This document shows, piece after piece, positions 6,929 to 15,558 of a stretch of DNA of 64,000 nt. The stretch lies in the NCBI GenBank assembly GCA_020639295.1, contig JACKGY010000011.1, positions 1 through 64,000 of the forward strand, read 5' to 3'. The first letter of the stretch is position 1, and each line of letters starts with the position of its first letter. The position numbers and the translations under genes are program-made. The notes under the pieces were generated by a model. It did no database searches, was not told the origin of the DNA, and saw only the letters and a program-made list of their open reading frames with translations. The DNA is from Planctomycetota bacterium (GTDB lineage Bacteria; Planctomycetota; GCA-002687715; DRQF01).

Positions 6929-9742
6929 GTGCGTCCAGTCCTGATCGCCATCCTGTTCGTCCTCGTCGCCGCCGGCGCGCCGATCGCGTCGGCCCAGCCC
7001 GATTCCGTCGATCGCTGGCTGGAGCGGGCCGAACGTTTCGCCGCCAAGGGGCTCTGGCGCCGGGCGGCCAACTACTACGCCAAGGCCGCCGAGGTCGAGG
7101 CCGACGACGAGGAGATCGCGCGCCCGCTCGCGCTCTGCCTGATGGGCTCGGGCGGCTACGAGGATCTCGACCTCCTCGGCGCGCGCTGGCTGGAGAAGAA
7201 GCCCGGCGACCGCCACTGGCTGCTCGTCCGCCACGATCTCCTGCGCGAGCTGGCCCGCGACGACGAGGCCCTCGACCTGCTCCGCGCCGCCCTCGGCGAC
7301 GGTCAGGACTTCGAGCTCGAGTCGTTGATCGGTCGCATCCATCAGGACCAGGGCCGCGACGACGAGGCCCGGAAGTGCTTCGAGACCCTGGTCGATCGCA
7401 GCAAGAACGTGGTCCTGAAGTCGGCCGCGGATCTCACCGGACTGGCGCGGGCGCAGTCCTTCTGGCGGCACGATCCGAACAAGGTCGAGGAGTCGCTGCG
7501 CTCGGCCTTGAAGGCCGAGCCCGAATACCTGCCGGCCCGGCTCGAGCTGATCCGGTTGTTCGGCGGGCTGAAGGAGAACCCGTCGGTGATGCTGAAGGAG
7601 ATCCGTCTCGCCGAGGAGCTGCGGCCGCGCTGGCCGGCGCTGCTCGAGGAGACGATCGCCGCGCGCGATCTCCAGCTCGGCATGGGCGACGAGGAGAAGC
7701 GGGCCGCGGTCGATCTGCTCCTGGCGATCAATCCGCGTCACCCGGGCGGGCTCTACCATCGCGGCATGCGCCGGCTCTCGGACGCGCGCTGGGATGAGTC
7801 GCGTCAGTGCTTCGACGAGGGCCTCGCGATCGCGCCGCGGGACAAGCGACTGCTCGCCGGCCGCGCGGCCCTGGAGTTCGTGATCAACAGGGTCGACGAG
7901 CACGAGCGGGACATGAAGAGCGTGTTCGCGATCGATCCCGGCTGGGGCTATGCCTGGGCCATCGTCGCCGAGGGACTCAACGAGCGGCGACGCTGGGACG
8001 AGTCGCTGGCGATGATGGAGAAGGCCGTCGCCATCGACGCCGAGGACTACCGGCTCTGGGACCTCCTGGCCCGCTACGCCTTCTACATCGGCAACGAGGC
8101 CCGTGGCCGGGAGGCGCTCGAGAAGGCGGACGCGCTCACCCGCTACGGCCGGGTCTGGCGCAACAACATGGTCACGCTGATGGGGCTGCTCGAGAAGAGC
8201 TACGTCACCCGGCGCAGCGACCACTTCCTGTACAAGCTTCACGCGGAGGACGCGGCCGTCCTCGAGCGCGTCGTGCCGCCCTTCCTCGAACGCAGCCACG
8301 CCGAGTTCGTCGAGCGCTACGGCATCGAGGTGCGCACGCCGATCATCTTCGACGTCTTCCGCCGCCATGAGGACTTCTCGGTCCGGACCATGGGTACGAC
8401 CGGTCTCGGCGCGCTCGGCGTCTGCTTCGGTCCCTCGGTCTACATGTACATCCCGCGCGGCGGCCAGCAGGCGGTCAACTGGGCGTCGACCGCGCATCAC
8501 GAGCTGGCCCACGTCTTCACCCTCCAGCGGTCGAAGGGCCGCGTGCCGCGCTGGCTCACCGAGGGCCTGTCGAGCTGGGAGGAGGTCCGGCGCAATCCCT
8601 CCTGGGGTCGCAACATGGAGATCGTCCTCCACGACGCCCTCCACAGCGGCGAGATCCTCGGTCTGCTCGAGTTCGACGGCGCCTTCTATGGCCCGCGCAT
8701 CGGCTACGCCTACTTCCAGGGCGGCCTGGCGGCGCAGTTCATCGAGGAGACCTGGGGCCTCGAGGCGATCCGCGCCATGCTCAGCCTCTATGCCGAAGAC
8801 AAGCTGACCGAGGAGGTCGTCCCCGCCGCGCTCGGCGTCTCGCCGCGGGAGTTCGACCAGCGCTTCCTCGACTGGGTGCGGACGATGCTGGCGCCGTTGA
8901 AGCGGATTCCGACCTACAGCGAGGCCGCGATCAAGCGGTTCGAGGCCGAGGTCGCCGAGGGCAAGGACGTCGAGCGGAACCGGATCAAGGCCGCCTGGGG
9001 CCACTTCCGCGCCGGTCGTCCCTTCGATGCCGATGCCCAGCTGAAGCCGCTCGTCGAGGCCGGTTGTCGGGACCCGGAGTTCCGCCTGCTCCTGGCCGCG
9101 CGGGCCCGCCTCGCCAAGCAGGACGACGAGGCCCGGAAGATCTACGCCGAACTCGAGGCCGAGGGCTTCGAGGACCTCTCGATGAGCCTGTTCCTGGCCG
9201 GCACCCTCGATCGCGAGGGCAAGGGCGACGAGGCCCTGCGCTACTGGCGGCTGGCGGAACGCCAGAACCCCTTCGACATCGATCCCCAGGGCCCGCGCAT
9301 GGTTCTGGCGGAACGGGCCCAGGCCGTCGGCGACTCCGCGACCTGGGCGGCGAAGCTCGCCGACCTCTGCGGTCTTGTGGATACCGCTGTGGAAATCCGG
9401 GCTCAACTCGTCGACTACTGGCTGAAAGAGGGTGATCAGGCGCAGGCCCTGCGCTACATCGACGAGATCCTGCTGGTGCAACCCTTCAGCCCGGCCAGGC
9501 AGGCGAAGCGGGCCACCATCCTGGTCGCGCTCGGGCGCAAGGACGAGGCGGTGGCCGCGCTCGACACCGCGCTCGCGATCGAACCCTCGGGAGCCGACGA
9601 GTTCGATCTCAGATTGGCGCTCGGTCGCCTGCTCGTCGACCTCGACAGGAAGGACGAGGCTGTCTACCATCTGGTTCGCGCTACCGAGTTGAAGCCGGGC
9701 AATGCCGAAGCGAAGGCGTTGCTGAAAGCCGCCGAACAGTGA
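6929..9742 (+). CDS. Secreted TPR-repeat protein with a central gluzincin metalloprotease domain
   Basis: The product has 937 residues from GTG 6929, with a signal peptide ending near residue 24 (IASAQPDS). Residues 25-440 are helical TPR repeats. The central domain (about 440-650) has a zinc-protease motif at 524-528 (HELAH) and a third ligand candidate 17 residues later, E545 in WLTEGLSSWEE, the arrangement of peptidase_MA-like gluzincins. Residues 660-937 are TPR repeats again. It is expected in the periplasm or at the surface. The gene overlaps the downstream dnaA-like gene by 4 bases (GTGA), an odd coupling of an envelope protein to replication genes. Confidence 0.8.
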   Translation: MRPVLIAILFVLVAAGAPIASAQPDSVDRWLERAERFAAKGLWRRAANYYAKAAEVEADDEEIARPLALCLMGSGGYEDLDLLGARWLEKKPGDRHWLLVRHDLLRELARDDEALDLLRAALGDGQDFELESLIGRIHQDQGRDDEARKCFETLVDRSKNVVLKSAADLTGLARAQSFWRHDPNKVEESLRSALKAEPEYLPARLELIRLFGGLKENPSVMLKEIRLAEELRPRWPALLEETIAARDLQLGMGDEEKRAAVDLLLAINPRHPGGLYHRGMRRLSDARWDESRQCFDEGLAIAPRDKRLLAGRAALEFVINRVDEHERDMKSVFAIDPGWGYAWAIVAEGLNERRRWDESLAMMEKAVAIDAEDYRLWDLLARYAFYIGNEARGREALEKADALTRYGRVWRNNMVTLMGLLEKSYVTRRSDHFLYKLHAEDAAVLERVVPPFLERSHAEFVERYGIEVRTPIIFDVFRRHEDFSVRTMGTTGLGALGVCFGPSVYMYIPRGGQQAVNWASTAHHELAHVFTLQRSKGRVPRWLTEGLSSWEEVRRNPSWGRNMEIVLHDALHSGEILGLLEFDGAFYGPRIGYAYFQGGLAAQFIEETWGLEAIRAMLSLYAEDKLTEEVVPAALGVSPREFDQRFLDWVRTMLAPLKRIPTYSEAAIKRFEAEVAEGKDVERNRIKAAWGHFRAGRPFDADAQLKPLVEAGCRDPEFRLLLAARARLAKQDDEARKIYAELEAEGFEDLSMSLFLAGTLDREGKGDEALRYWRLAERQNPFDIDPQGPRMVLAERAQAVGDSATWAAKLADLCGLVDTAVEIRAQLVDYWLKEGDQAQALRYIDEILLVQPFSPARQAKRATILVALGRKDEAVAALDTALAIEPSGADEFDLRLALGRLLVDLDRKDEAVYHLVRATELKPGNAEAKALLKAAEQ

Positions 9743-11157
9743 AGATTGACGAGCAGGGAATGACCGACACCGTCGCGACGAGGAGCTTCGAGTCGATACT
9801 GGCCGAGGTGCGCCAGGTCATCGGAGCCGAACGCTACGAGATCTGGTTCGCCAAGGTGCGGATGATCTCGCTCTTCCGGGGCGTCGTGACCCTGGGCGTT
9901 CCGAACCTGGTCTACCGCGACTGGATCACCGAGAACTACCTGCCGGCGCTCGAGGAGGCCTCCGAGCGCAGCATGGGGGCCCGGCTGCGGTTCGAGCTGA
10001 AGGTCGACCCGGAACTCCAGCGCGAGCTCCAGGAGAAGATCGCGACCGACACCCTCCAGGAACTGCTCGGCGCCTCCGGGCCGGGCGACGGGGAGGGGCC
10101 GGGACTCGACCAGTTCGTCCGCCTGCCGGAGAACGAGACCGCCTACCGCGCCGTCCGTCACCTGGTCAGCAACGAGAGCTTCGCCTTCAATCCGCTCTAC
10201 ATCCTCGGGCCGGCCGGCTCGGGCAAGACCCACCTCCTGCGCGCCTTCAAGCGCTACGAGGGCGGGGCCGACCCGAAGGCGCCGCGGTTGCTCTATCTCG
10301 ATGCCGAGCGCTTCACCCGGGCCTACACCATGGCCCTGAAGAAGAAGACCATGGCGGCTTTCCGGGCCCGCTTCGAGGACGTCGACGTCGTGCTCTTCGA
10401 CGAGGTGCACCGCTTCCGCGGCCGCAAGTCGACCCAGCACGAGTTCATGTCGCTGCTCAAGAGCCTCCTGCGTCGGAACGTGCAGGTGGTCATGGCCGCG
10501 CGGCATCATCCGCGCGAGATCTACGAGATCACCGAGAGCTTCAAGTCGAACCTGCTCAGCGGGATGATGGTCTCGATCGATCCCTACTCGCCGGCCTCGC
10601 TGCAGAAGCTGGTCGCCGATTCGCTCGGTCAGGCCAAGGCCTCGGGCGGCGGTCGGAAGGACGCGGTGCCGCGCGTGCCCCGCGAGGTCCTGCGCCTGCT
10701 GTCGAAGCAGGTCGGCGGCAACGTCAGCCTGCTCCTGGCCCGTCTCGATCAGCTCTACTCCCTGGCCAGCGCCAAGGGGCAGGCGGTCGATCTCGCCTTC
10801 GCCCGCGATCATCTGAAGGAGATCGCCGGAGCGACCGGGATCGAGCGCGAGGTGGAGCGCCTGATCGACTCGGTCTGCGGCCACTTCGGCGTCGACCATG
10901 TCGACCTCATGTCCAAGCGCAAGCTGAAGCGCCTGTTGATGCCGCGGGCCCTGGTGGCCGTGGTCATGCGCGACCGGCTCGATCTCGGCTTCAAGCGCAT
11001 CGGCCAGATGCTCGGCGGGCGCAGTCACTCGGCGGTCCACAGCATGATCGAGAAGTACCGCTCGGTGATCGCGGAGGACGGTGAGCTGCGCGACCTGCTG
11101 GCCAGGCTGCCGATCGGCGGCCATGACGACGAGCGATCGGCGAGCGTGGACGGATGA
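9739..11157 (+). CDS. dnaA: DnaA-family replication initiator, divergent
   Basis: The product has 472 residues if GTG 9739 (coupled to the upstream stop) is used; ATG 9760 is the alternative. All DnaA domains are present: domain I (FESILAEVRQVIG, then YEIWF), AAA+ with Walker A GPAGSGKTH and Walker B VVLFDEVHRF, and a C-terminal HTH ending GGRSHSAVHSM. Several key residues differ from E. coli DnaA by hand alignment. The arginine-finger box reads FKSNLLSG instead of LKSRFGWG, sensor II reads GNVSLLL instead of NVRELEG, and the DNA-binding signature has GGRSHS for GGRDHT. It precedes holB with a 4-base overlap. It could be the sole initiator or a specialised paralogue. Confidence 0.8.
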   Translation: MKIDEQGMTDTVATRSFESILAEVRQVIGAERYEIWFAKVRMISLFRGVVTLGVPNLVYRDWITENYLPALEEASERSMGARLRFELKVDPELQRELQEKIATDTLQELLGASGPGDGEGPGLDQFVRLPENETAYRAVRHLVSNESFAFNPLYILGPAGSGKTHLLRAFKRYEGGADPKAPRLLYLDAERFTRAYTMALKKKTMAAFRARFEDVDVVLFDEVHRFRGRKSTQHEFMSLLKSLLRRNVQVVMAARHHPREIYEITESFKSNLLSGMMVSIDPYSPASLQKLVADSLGQAKASGGGRKDAVPRVPREVLRLLSKQVGGNVSLLLARLDQLYSLASAKGQAVDLAFARDHLKEIAGATGIEREVERLIDSVCGHFGVDHVDLMSKRKLKRLLMPRALVAVVMRDRLDLGFKRIGQMLGGRSHSAVHSMIEKYRSVIAEDGELRDLLARLPIGGHDDERSASVDG

Positions 11158-12179
11158 ACTCCGTCGAGTCCGGCCCGGCCTTCGACCGGATCGTCGGCCA
11201 CCGCCATCCCAAGGCCTTTCTCGACCGGATCCAGGCCACCGGCCGAATCGCGACCGGGTTGCTCTTCCATGGCGACCGCGGGCGCGGCAAGCACACGACG
11301 GCCCGTGCCTTCGTCCAGCGCCTGTTCTGCGATCAGGCCGATGGCTGTGGTCGCTGCCCGCCCTGTCGCCAGCTGCTCAGTCACAACCACCCGGACCTCG
11401 AGTCGGTCGGGCTCGCCGAGGGCAAGAGCCGGATCGCCATCGAGCAGATCCGCGATCTGAAGGAGTGGTTCTCGCGCGCGCCCTTCGAGGCCGACCGGCG
11501 GGTGGCGATCGTCGACGACGCCCAGCTGATGTCGACCGAGGCCCAGAATTCCCTGCTCAAGCTCCTGGAGGAGCCACCTGGAGCGGGGCTCCTGATCCTG
11601 GTGACCCCGGAGCCCGGCGGTCTCCTCGAGACCGTCCATTCCCGGCTGCAGTCGGTCTACTTCGGCCCGCTCGCCGACCAGGACATCCTCGAGATCCTCG
11701 CCGCCCAGGGCGAGGTCGAGCCGGAGGCGGCCCGCGCCGTCCTGCCGCTCGCGGGTGGTTCGGTGGGGCGGGCCTTGGAGAATCTGGGTGACGAACGCAG
11801 CCAGGTCATCATCGAGGCGGCGACCCGGCTCTTCGATCTCGCGCTCCAGCCCTTCGCCTACGCCGAGTTCGTCTGCGGCGGCAAGACCGCGGGGGCCGCG
11901 GCCCGACGGGACGTCGGCGCCGTCCTCGACGCCGCCATGGAGATGCTGTCGCGAAAGCTCCGCGCCGAGGCCCTGGGCCTCGCGCCGGCCGCCGCGTCGT
12001 CGGGCTCCTTGCCGCCGTTGCCGCTCGAGGTCATCGAGGAGGTCCAGGGGCTCCTGCTCGAGGCCCAGGCCTCGGTCGGCGCCAACGTCAGCCCCCGTGG
12101 CCTGCTCGAGTCGCTGAAGATCCGCCTGCATCGACTGATCGGCCTGGCGCGTCGCCGGACTGTCGGAGGGGAGGGGTAG
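11154..12179 (+). CDS. holB: DNA polymerase III delta' subunit
   Basis: The product is a 341-residue clamp-loader AAA+ subunit whose ATG overlaps the dnaA-like stop. The P-loop region reads GDRGRGKHTTA (Lys46 kept, the usual Ser/Thr replaced by His). Zinc-binding cysteines are C59, C65, C68 and C71. The Walker B region is VAIVDDAQLM, followed by the typical LLKLLEEPP. The SRC motif is altered to HSRLQ, keeping the arginine. In the clamp loader delta' is the rigid stator and need not hydrolyse ATP. Genes for the other loader subunits are not in the window. Confidence 0.88.
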   Translation: MNSVESGPAFDRIVGHRHPKAFLDRIQATGRIATGLLFHGDRGRGKHTTARAFVQRLFCDQADGCGRCPPCRQLLSHNHPDLESVGLAEGKSRIAIEQIRDLKEWFSRAPFEADRRVAIVDDAQLMSTEAQNSLLKLLEEPPGAGLLILVTPEPGGLLETVHSRLQSVYFGPLADQDILEILAAQGEVEPEAARAVLPLAGGSVGRALENLGDERSQVIIEAATRLFDLALQPFAYAEFVCGGKTAGAAARRDVGAVLDAAMEMLSRKLRAEALGLAPAAASSGSLPPLPLEVIEEVQGLLLEAQASVGANVSPRGLLESLKIRLHRLIGLARRRTVGGEG

Positions 12180-12249
12180 GATCGCCGGGCGCGAGGCGAA
12201 CCCGCCAGGGGATTCGAAGCGCGCAGGTATTCGATCCCGGAGACCCGTG

Positions 12250-12621
12250 ATGAGCCAGGACGCCGCCGCGATCTTCCAGTCGCTCGCCGAGAAGGACCGC
12301 CGCTATCGCCGCGAGGCCTACGCCTTCACCTTCGAGGCCTTCAACTACACGATGGAAGAGCGTCGGCGGGAGGGTCAGGAGGGGCACATCGACGGCCGCT
12401 ACCTCTGTGACGGCATCCGTCGCTACGCCGAGAACTGCTTCGGCTACCTCACCCGCACGGTCTTCTCGCAGTGGGGCGTCACCCGGACCGAGGACTTCGG
12501 CGAGATCGTCTTCGCGATGGTCGACGCCGGCCTGATGCGCAAGCGCGACTCCGACTCGATTGCGGACTTCAGCAACGCCTACGACTTCAGCGAGGTCTTC
12601 GAGCAGTCCTTCCTCGACTGA
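12250..12621 (+). CDS. Minf_1886-family conserved protein
   Basis: The product has 123 residues. ATG 12250 is chosen over GTG 12247 because GGAG at 12239-12242 is correctly spaced for it. Features shared with the family are EKDRRYRREAYAFTFEA near the start, the HIDGRYLCDGIRRYA helix, and the conserved WGVTRTEDFGEIVF and LMRKRDSDSIADF. This small soluble family is widespread in Planctomycetota and Verrucomicrobiota but has no established function. It follows holB by 70 bases and may belong to the same transcript. Confidence 0.8.
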   Translation: MSQDAAAIFQSLAEKDRRYRREAYAFTFEAFNYTMEERRREGQEGHIDGRYLCDGIRRYAENCFGYLTRTVFSQWGVTRTEDFGEIVFAMVDAGLMRKRDSDSIADFSNAYDFSEVFEQSFLD

Positions 12622-12674
12622 ACCGGAGCGCCAGCCGGTGCTCCGAAGCGCAGCAGGCGCTGCGCGGTCCTTTC

Positions 12675-12807
12675 GGAGCGCCAGCCGCTGGCTGGCCTAG
12701 TTCTCTTCGCCCGTGGTTCGTGGTCTTGCCGCGACGATGGCCATGCTTGGCGTCGTCGACGATTCGAACGCGATCGGCGTCTAGGCCGGCTGGGCAGCCG
12801 GCGCTCC
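12675..12807. repeat. 133-bp repeat unit, copy 1, with terminal inverted repeats
   Basis: The unit starts GGAGCGCCAGCCGCTGGCTG and ends with a near reverse complement, CTAGGCCGGC...GGCGCTCC, so its ends form inverted repeats of about 26 bases. The interior contains a further inverted segment (CGACGATGGCC...GGCGTCGTCG). The structure resembles a MITE or a large palindromic repeat. It has no coding capacity. Confidence 0.85.
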
Positions 12808-12940
12808 GGAGCGCCAGCCGCTGGCTGGCCTAGTTCTCTTCGCCCGTGGTTCGTGGTCTTGCCGCGACGATGGCCATGCTTGGCGTCGTCGACGATTCGA
12901 AAGCGATCGGCGTCTAGGCCGGCTTGGCAGCCGGCGCTCC
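12808..12940. repeat. 133-bp repeat unit, copy 2
   Basis: This copy directly abuts copy 1 and is nearly identical. Differences seen by eye are GATTCGAAAGCG for GATTCGAACGCG and GGCTTGGCAG for GGCTGGGCAG. Such near-identity points to recent duplication or gene conversion. Confidence 0.85.
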
Positions 12941-12967
12941 GAGGCGCCGCGTGGTCCGGGCTCCGGA

Positions 12968-15436
12968 TCAGCGCTTGCTGGTGGGGGAGTCGTCCTCCTC
13001 CGGCACCGGCTCGGGGATGTGGTCCTTGAAGAGCTTGTACTCGGGCACGTCGGCAACCGAAGCGCCGCGCTGCCGGAGCGACTCGTGGATCGCCCGCTGG
13101 AGCTGCAGATCCTCCTGGAAGTCGTCGATCATCGGCCGGCCGGTGTGGTTGGCCCACTCGCGGCGGAGGCGAGCCCGGAGGTAGATGCGGACGTCGTCGC
13201 GGGAGAGCGGGGTCTCGAGCGACTTGTAGAGTTCATCGAAGCCGGGGTACTCGTTCGGGTCCTTGTCGTCGGTGACGACGAGGCGGGCGAAGAGCTTCTT
13301 GTCCGGCACGATCTTGGCCTCGATGTACTGCTCGAGCTTCTTGCTCTCGAGGATCTTGGAGATCTCCTCGATCTTCCAGCCGTCGAGGCGGTCGTTCTTG
13401 ATCACCAGGTCGGGCAGGACGCCGCCCTTCTCCTTGATGCTGCCGTCCTTGTTGCGCTCGGTGTTGATGCACTCGCCCTTGGGCAGGTAGTAGTGGGCGA
13501 TGGTCATCTTCATCTTGGGCGCGAGGTCGTAGCGGCCGTTGTCGTTCTCGTCCTCGTAGACCTCCTGGTCGTCCCAGCGGCCGTTGCGATTCCGGTCGAC
13601 GAATTCCTCGCCCTGATCCCAGTGGCCGTTGCCGTTGGCGTCGGTGAACTTCTCGGCCGAGTCCCAGTGGCCGTTCTTGGCCGGCTTGTCCACGAAGGGC
13701 TCGCCCTCGTCCCAGCTGCCGTTGCCGTTGCGGTCCTCGAAGGGCTCGCCGCGGTCGTAGGCGCCGTTCAGGCGCTCCTCGTCCTGCCAGCGCTCGTCCT
13801 TGACCGAGTCCAGATCGAAGACCCGCTGCACGGTGCCCTTGCCGAAGGTCCTCTGGCCGACCAGGAGCGCGCGCTCGTGGTCCTTCAGGGCGCCGGAGAC
13901 GATCTCGCTCGCCGACGCGCTGAGGCCGTTGACCAGGACAACCAGAGGCAGGTCGCGGGGATTGTCCGAGGGGACGGTGCGCTCGTCCTTGCGGTCGACG
14001 ACGCCCTTCTTGCCCTCCCAGTAGCAGACCAGCTTGCGGCCGCGCAGGAACTTGCCCGCGACGGCGCGAGCGGTATTGAGGTAGCCGCCGCTGTTGTCGC
14101 GCAGGTCGAGGAGCAAGGTCTTCATGCCCTGCCGCTCCAGCTCGACGAGCGCGTCCTCGAGCTCGCTGTCGGTCTCCGCGCCGAAGGTGGTCAGGCGGAC
14201 GTAGCCGACGTCGCCGGGCAGCATGCCGAAAACGACGGTGGGGATGCGGATGGTGGCGCGGACGATGGAGAAGGTCCGCGTCTTCTCCCAGCCCTTGCGG
14301 TAGACTTCGAGCGACACCGCGGTCCCGGCCGGTCCCTTCATCCGGCTGGTGACCTCCTCGACCTCGCGGCCCTGGGCGTCCCAGCCATCCACCTTGATCA
14401 CCTTGTCGCCGGGCTCGATGCCGGCCTGGTAGGCCGGGCCGCCGAACATCGGCTGGGTGAGGATCAGCCGCTTGTCGGCGTCGTCCATCTGCACGTAGGA
14501 GCCGATGCCCGAGTAGGTGGGGTTGAGGTCGTAGTTCCAGACCTCCAGCTCGTCACTGGTGAGCAGGGTCGAGTGCGGGTCCATCGACCGGAGCATCGCG
14601 CGCGCCGCCGCCTCCTCGAGATGGGCGTCCAGCTCCTTCTTGTTCCAGTGCTGGAGATCGACCTCGGCGTGGATGGCGTGGATCTTGGTCCGGATCTCGT
14701 CGAGCAGGGCATCCTGCGGTGCCGCCGGCGGCCGGGCCTGGCTGGTCGCGAGGCGCTCGATGCGGCGCATCTGAATGTAGATGCCGGCGAGTCGGCCTTC
14801 CTCCGTCGGACGGCGCTTGAGTTCGATCAGGATGGGCAGGGTGCTTTCGTAGTCGCCGAGGTCGGCAAGGGCCAAGGCGGCCGCGGCGGCCACGTCCTTG
14901 TCGGCGGATTGCATCATGTCCTGGAGTTCGCCCTGGGCGCGACTCCGGTGGTCGCGGGAGAGCCTCCACACGCCCCAGAGCAGCTTGATCTTGCTGCGGG
15001 GGTCGAAGACGCGGGAACGGGACTCCCAGAGCCCGTCGCCGGCCTCGACGACGTCGGCCTGGACCAGGAGATCCACCACCAGGCGGCGGAGATCCTCGTT
15101 CCGGGTGCCGGCGATGATGGCCTGGAGCGCCGGCAGGGCTTGTCCGTCCTCGCCCTGCAGGACCAGCGCGCGCGCGCAGCCCACGCGGGTCGCCTCGTCC
15201 TCGGCCTTCAGCCCGGCCTCGAGCGCCTCCAGGGCGACTTCGCCGAGGTCGACCAGCGCGTTGGAGTCGTCCCAGATCTTCTCGGCGCCGGCGCCCTTCA
15301 GGCCGCGGATCAGGTCGCGGGCCTGGCCCTCCTGGGCCGGCAGCGCGGCCGCGAAGGCGAGGAGAAGGAGGCTGGTCAGGGGCAGGAGGATCGAGAGGGC
15401 GGTGGGGCGACCACCGCACCGAACTGGATTCCGCAT
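12968..15436 (-). CDS. S41-family C-terminal processing peptidase with an EF-hand-like insertion
   Basis: The product has 822 residues; ATG 15436 is preceded by AAGGAG. A signal peptide covers about residues 1-35. Helical HEAT-like repeats occupy about 40-230. A PDZ domain lies at about 305-390 and the S41 domain follows. The catalytic pair is predicted as Ser508 (LSASASEIV) and Lys533 (FGKGTVQ), with the same 25-residue spacing as E. coli Prc. Between Lys533 and the next conserved strand (KMTIAHYYLPKG) sits an extra segment of about 100 residues (541-641) with several acidic loops such as DRNGNGSWDEGE. The enzyme should act in the periplasm or outside the cell. The insertion is not standard for the family. 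Confidence 0.88.
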   Translation of the reverse strand: MRNPVRCGGRPTALSILLPLTSLLLLAFAAALPAQEGQARDLIRGLKGAGAEKIWDDSNALVDLGEVALEALEAGLKAEDEATRVGCARALVLQGEDGQALPALQAIIAGTRNEDLRRLVVDLLVQADVVEAGDGLWESRSRVFDPRSKIKLLWGVWRLSRDHRSRAQGELQDMMQSADKDVAAAAALALADLGDYESTLPILIELKRRPTEEGRLAGIYIQMRRIERLATSQARPPAAPQDALLDEIRTKIHAIHAEVDLQHWNKKELDAHLEEAAARAMLRSMDPHSTLLTSDELEVWNYDLNPTYSGIGSYVQMDDADKRLILTQPMFGGPAYQAGIEPGDKVIKVDGWDAQGREVEEVTSRMKGPAGTAVSLEVYRKGWEKTRTFSIVRATIRIPTVVFGMLPGDVGYVRLTTFGAETDSELEDALVELERQGMKTLLLDLRDNSGGYLNTARAVAGKFLRGRKLVCYWEGKKGVVDRKDERTVPSDNPRDLPLVVLVNGLSASASEIVSGALKDHERALLVGQRTFGKGTVQRVFDLDSVKDERWQDEERLNGAYDRGEPFEDRNGNGSWDEGEPFVDKPAKNGHWDSAEKFTDANGNGHWDQGEEFVDRNRNGRWDDQEVYEDENDNGRYDLAPKMKMTIAHYYLPKGECINTERNKDGSIKEKGGVLPDLVIKNDRLDGWKIEEISKILESKKLEQYIEAKIVPDKKLFARLVVTDDKDPNEYPGFDELYKSLETPLSRDDVRIYLRARLRREWANHTGRPMIDDFQEDLQLQRAIHESLRQRGASVADVPEYKLFKDHIPEPVPEEDDSPTSKR

Positions 15437-15558
15437 CGGAACTCCTTTGGGCGTGTGTATTTGCCGAGCGTCAGGGTACTTCCCGGCCGTCGGCTGGACA
15501 AGCGAGCGGCGGGAGGCTCGTCGTTCCGGATCCCTCTACGCGGAACTTGCTTCGAGGC

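Larger units (their letters stand above)
12622..12967 (+). other. Intergenic region of 346 bp filled with repeats
   Basis: This gap lies between the convergent Minf_1886 and S41 genes. It begins with two small hairpins (GGAGCGCC...GCTCC near 12625-12644, and GCGCAGC...GCTGCGC near 12647-12664), followed by two complete copies of a 133-bp unit. No credible gene is seen. The hairpins may help end transcription from both sides, but there is no T-tract. Confidence 0.7.

Noticed and set aside
6554..9670. A 1038-codon minus-strand open frame opposite the TPR metalloprotease
   Set aside because: Its translation has no family features, while the plus strand shows a signal peptide, TPR repeats and HELAH.
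9700..12260. Chromosomal origin next to dnaA
   Set aside because: No AT-rich intergenic stretch and no cluster of DnaA boxes; the genes around dnaA overlap each other.
12675..12940. CRISPR array
   Set aside because: Only two long abutting units without spacers, and no cas gene in the window.
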